Shown in pieces: positions 8,301 to 10,599 of a stretch of DNA of 10,599 nt; the first letter of the stretch is position 1; each line of letters opens with the position of its first letter. Under the pieces are notes generated by a model, which was not told where the DNA came from, did no database searches, and was given only the letters and a program-made list of their open reading frames with translations. The position numbers and the translations under genes are program-made. Source of the stretch: Deltaproteobacteria bacterium (lineage in GTDB: Bacteria; Desulfobacterota_C; Deferrisomatia; Deferrisomatales; JACRMM01); the NCBI GenBank assembly GCA_016218905.1, contig JACRCS010000504.1, positions 1 through 10,599 of the forward strand, in the 5' to 3' direction.

Positions 8301-9084
8301 GGTCCGGCTCCTCGTGGTGGAGGACAATCCGACCGCCGCCCTGCAGATCCGCACGGCGCTCGAGGAGAACGGGTACTCCGTGGACGTCGCCCCCGGCGGC
8401 CGCGAAGCCGTGGAGCGGCTCCGCGCCGCGCCGCCGAGCGGGATGATTCTCGACCTCATGATGCCGGACGTGGACGGATTCCAGGTGCTCGAAGAGCTGC
8501 GCGCGGATCCCGTCACGGCGGCCCTCCCGGTCCTCGTGCTCACCGCGAAGGAGCTCACGGCCGCCGACCGCGCCCGCCTCGCCCGGAACCGGGCCCAGGA
8601 GCTCGTCCAGAAGGGGAGTCTCGACCGCGAGCAGCTCGTCCGCCTGGTCGGACGCATGCTCGCCGGGACCGCGCCGGCGCCCTCGCCCGCCCCCGGGCCC
8701 GAGACAGCCGGCGCAGGGAACCGGGGACTCGTCCTCATCGTGGAGGACAACGCCGACAACCGGTTCACCATCGGCGCCCTGCTGGAGGAGCTGGGACTCC
8801 CGTACCGGACGGCGGAGGACGGGGAACAGGCCCTACGGGCCGTGAGGGAGCTTCGCCCGGCGCTCGTCCTCATGGACGTCCAGCTCCCCGGCATGACCGG
8901 ACTCGAGGCGACGCGCCGGCTCAAGGACGATCCCGAGTTCCGTGACATCCCGATCGTCGCCCTCACGGCGAAGGCCATGAAGGGAGACCGGGAGGCGATC
9001 TTGGCCGCCGGGTGTGACGACTACCTCGCCAAACCCCTCGAGAACGCCGCCCTCGAAGCCGCGGTGCGGAAATGGGTGAGGTGA
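5299..9084 (+). CDS. Hybrid sensor histidine kinase with HAMP, GAF and four receiver domains
   Basis: Encodes 1261 residues. In order: TM1 about 13-31; a helical periplasmic module about 32-191 of four-helix-bundle type (LYEHPLRVSNA near its start); TM2 about 192-216; HAMP to about 265; GAF about 270-418; a heptad coiled coil about 425-495 rich in E-L repeats; HisKA with phospho-accepting H503 in SHELRTPLNS; and HATPase with N box NLVSNAVKFT (619-628), G1 DTGIGM (650-655) and G2 GTGLGLA (from about 680). Four receivers follow, with phospho-acceptor aspartates D799, D919, D1052 and D1193. REC1 and REC4 have the usual K-P after the last strand (K848 in LVKPVD; LAKPLE), whereas REC2 and REC3 have K-G (VVAKGHAG, LVQKGSLD). 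All catalytic motifs are intact, so kinase and multi-step phosphotransfer are expected at the inner membrane. The ATG overlaps the cheR stop. There is no output domain, so a partner must carry the signal on. Confidence 0.95.
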   Translation: MKLLDNLTLKARVGVALAVVVAMTLALGLFSLTQVDRLAAQTEGLYEHPLRVSNAALMVSLGVTRMNFLMEDLTSLGSNANLQEDLAELREQEKFVAEKLDLIRDKILGEAGRALEQETRTLFVNWKPIRDETLRLLAQGDRKAAAQVRETKGQPYAQRIEQKTQELYAYPLARAAEFMDEARRVDSQARTLTIAMMIGAGALSSVLLLFVLRSVLVSVGSLKRTMGEITASGELVDSDLTGRNEIAEMARHFNALLATLRNQLWLREGLNALGRETIGEAYEDLLRKSIGFVSRHVEACAGALYAYDPAKELCELRASYAFVEREYLSNAFRPGEGIVGQVAVERRPILLKNIRRSEAEARTGTVSEPPRSIYALPLVYEDALLGVLEVAFFGEVDATRTEFLDAAGTLIATSIYTAAQAKRIQDLLNETQVANEALREKTAELNAANEELTAANSELSAQSHELQSQAEELRAQAAELEAKQAQVQEADRLKSEFLSNMSHELRTPLNSVLALSQLMIARGVGKNPDQEKEYLRVIERNGRQLLSLINDILDLSKIESGRMEVYSAELDPFAIAEAVIETVSPLAREKGLALKLVPSSSKVRSLESDEEKVRQILLNLVSNAVKFTSEGSVEVALSQADGWVSISVRDTGIGMIPEDLDVIFDEFRQVDGSTSRRHEGTGLGLAISQKLAKLLGGWIAVESAPGVGSTFALKLPSRLGAATAGVITAPPALSAGLRSPPAELTGTGQTVLVIDDEERTRRALADYLVAAGYRPILARSGPEGLELARRHKPFAITLDLIMPEMDGWEVISRLKRSPETAEIPVVFVSVSDERATGRALGGAGFLVKPVDPRALEAELGRIARAREIRRVLVVDDDPVVREELSSFLGERGYRVEAVSNGADALSLAAVDPPDAVILDLMMPELDGFTVLDRLRSSRATAEIPVIILTAKDLTAEELRRLAAAAHRVVAKGHAGSVWEELDRVLRALSRAGQASLEVPGAVRLLVVEDNPTAALQIRTALEENGYSVDVAPGGREAVERLRAAPPSGMILDLMMPDVDGFQVLEELRADPVTAALPVLVLTAKELTAADRARLARNRAQELVQKGSLDREQLVRLVGRMLAGTAPAPSPAPGPETAGAGNRGLVLIVEDNADNRFTIGALLEELGLPYRTAEDGEQALRAVRELRPALVLMDVQLPGMTGLEATRRLKDDPEFRDIPIVALTAKAMKGDREAILAAGCDDYLAKPLENAALEAAVRKWVR

Positions 9085-10599
9085 TGGCCCGGCCCCCGGC
9101 CCTCCTCGTCGTGGACGACAATCCGGACAACCTCTATGTCCTGGAGCAGGTGCTCCGCGGGATCGTTCCCGATTGGAAGCTCCTGCCCGCGTCCAACGCG
9201 CTGGAGGGCCTGCGGATCGCCTCGGAGGAGGCGGTCGACGGGGCGCTGGTCGACGTCCAGATGCCGGGGATCGACGGCATCGAGATGTGCCGCCGCCTCA
9301 AGGCGGGCCTTCGGACGGCAACCATCCCGGTGATCCTGATCACCGCCCACCGCGCTCCGCCCGAGCTCAAGGCGCAGGGTCTCGAGGCGGGCGCCGACGA
9401 CTTCATCGCGCGTCCCATCGACAACCTGGAGCTCGCCGCCCGGCTCAAGGTGATGCTCCGGATCCGCCGCAACGAAGACGAGCTGCGCGAGCGGCAGGTC
9501 CGCCTGAGCCTCATCAGCGGCATCGCCACCCGGCTGAAGATGGGCATGCCCGTCGCGCAGGTCATCGAGAGCACGGTCGACCAGCTCAGCCGGTCGTTCG
9601 CCGGGCTCCGGGCGTGCTACTCGACGGTCGAGGACGACCGGCTGGTGTTGCTCGCCTCCTCGGAGACCCCCGCGGGCGCCTCCCGCCCTCGCAGTTGGGC
9701 CGACCTCTCGCTCGTCCCCGAATACCGGAAGGAGCTGGAGCGCGGCCCGGTGGCGGTGCGGGACGTAGAGTCGGAACGGCGCCTCGCCCCGGTGGCCGAG
9801 GACTTCCTCCGGGCCGACATCCGCTCGCTCCTCGCCATGCCCCTGAAACACTCCGGCAGGCTGGCAGGGGTGCTCTCGCTCGAGTCCTCCCGGTCTCGGG
9901 ACTGGAGCGAGCACGAGCTCGTCACGGCCGTGGAGGTGGGAAGCTACCTCGCCCTGGCCCTCAAGGACGCGGAGGACGAGCGGAGGCGGCGTGAGGCCGA
10001 GCAGGAGCTGCGGGAGATGAATCTGCGGCTCGAAGAGCTCGTACGGCAGCGCACGGAGGAGCTCGAGCTCGCCACGGCGGCCGCGGAGAACGCGAACCGA
10101 GCGAAGAGCCAGTTCCTCGCGAACACGAGCCACGAGATCCGCACGCCCCTCAACGGCGTGAGCGGGATGATCGACCTCGTCCTCGGCACGCCCCTCACCG
10201 GCGAGCAGAGGCGCTACCTCCTCCTCGCCAAGGACTCCGCGGTCCAACTCCTCCGCGTCGTCGACGACGTGCTCGATTTCTCGAAGATCGAGGCCGGAGA
10301 GCTCGACTTCGTAAACGTCCCCTTCCGGCCGGAAGAGCTCGTCACGGACACGGTAGAGGGCTTCCGGCCGGCCGCGGCCGAGAAGGGGCTGGACCTGAAG
10401 CTCAGCGTCGACCTGGGGGCCGACCCGGCCGTGCGCGGCGACCCCCGCCGCCTGCGCCAGATCCTCGTGAACCTCATCGGAAACGCGATCAAGTTCACGG
10501 ACGCAGGAGTCGTGGCCGTCTGCGTCGGCCGGGCCGACGAAGACGACGTGCAGCGTTTCGCGTGCAGCGGTCCACGGTGGGAAGATCGGGCTCCGGAAC
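9084..10599 (+). CDS. REC-GAF hybrid histidine kinase, 3' end outside the window
   Basis: At least 505 codons are open to the window end. Domains: receiver about 6-125, with DDNPDN acidic pocket, D57 in LVDVQMPGIDG, and arginine R110 where the conserved lysine is expected (FIARPID); GAF about 140-300; coiled coil about 300-345; HisKA with H350 in SHEIRTPLNG; start of the HATPase with N box NLIGNAIKFT (463-472). No transmembrane segment is seen, so it is probably cytoplasmic, taking phosphate from or giving it to the preceding kinase. The ATG at 9084 shares one base with the upstream TGA (TGATG). An in-frame ATG at 9072 is an alternative start that would add MGEV. After about residue 488 (nt 10551 on) the translation no longer resembles a kinase and the G1 box is missing, probably because of base errors. 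More receivers or an Hpt domain may lie downstream. Confidence 0.9.
   Translation, partial: MARPPALLVVDDNPDNLYVLEQVLRGIVPDWKLLPASNALEGLRIASEEAVDGALVDVQMPGIDGIEMCRRLKAGLRTATIPVILITAHRAPPELKAQGLEAGADDFIARPIDNLELAARLKVMLRIRRNEDELRERQVRLSLISGIATRLKMGMPVAQVIESTVDQLSRSFAGLRACYSTVEDDRLVLLASSETPAGASRPRSWADLSLVPEYRKELERGPVAVRDVESERRLAPVAEDFLRADIRSLLAMPLKHSGRLAGVLSLESSRSRDWSEHELVTAVEVGSYLALALKDAEDERRRREAEQELREMNLRLEELVRQRTEELELATAAAENANRAKSQFLANTSHEIRTPLNGVSGMIDLVLGTPLTGEQRRYLLLAKDSAVQLLRVVDDVLDFSKIEAGELDFVNVPFRPEELVTDTVEGFRPAAAEKGLDLKLSVDLGADPAVRGDPRRLRQILVNLIGNAIKFTDAGVVAVCVGRADEDDVQRFACSGPRWEDRAPE

Noticed and set aside
1..10599. CRISPR arrays, tRNA or rRNA genes
   Set aside because: No regularly spaced direct repeats of CRISPR size, no tRNA cloverleaf signature and no rRNA-like segment were seen on either strand.

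Overview
The window is GC-rich DNA (GC concentrated in third codon positions) from a Gram-negative bacterium. It encodes an outer-membrane barrel, periplasmic signal peptides and a dense set of multidomain signalling proteins. The chemoreceptor tip ([19 protein letters not shown]) resembles receptors common in Desulfuromonadales-like, Myxococcota and Acidobacteriota lineages. That is an inference from memory; genus or species cannot be told from this sequence.

Layout. At the left edge (1-70, minus strand) are the first 23 codons of what looks like an IS4-family transposase, cut by the window edge. Positions 71-442 hold no gene I can support, but contain a strong 21-bp-arm hairpin (144-190) and a short heptameric tandem repeat (252-286). 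From 443 every gene is on the plus strand. Unit A (443-4274) is an outer-membrane porin-like protein, a small PstS-like periplasmic binding protein and a methyl-accepting chemotaxis protein; the first two are 17 bp apart and the last two overlap by 4 bp. After a 134-bp gap, unit B (4409 to the right edge) is a CheR methyltransferase, a 1261-residue hybrid histidine kinase with four C-terminal receiver domains, and a second hybrid kinase (REC-GAF-HisKA-HATPase) that runs off the right edge. The unit B genes overlap by 4 bp and 1 bp.

How it may work together (inference). A ligand enters through the porin and is captured or presented by the small binding protein. It, or another periplasmic cue, is read by the membrane receptor and by the hybrid kinase, both of which have a helical periplasmic module and a HAMP domain. 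CheR could methylate the receptor, and the two kinases with five receivers in total could form a phosphorelay. No CheA, CheW, CheB or DNA-binding output protein is encoded in the window, so the output is unknown.

The final 49 bases look corrupted relative to the expected kinase G1 box. Together with the IS fragment at the other end, this suggests that the window may be a whole contig.
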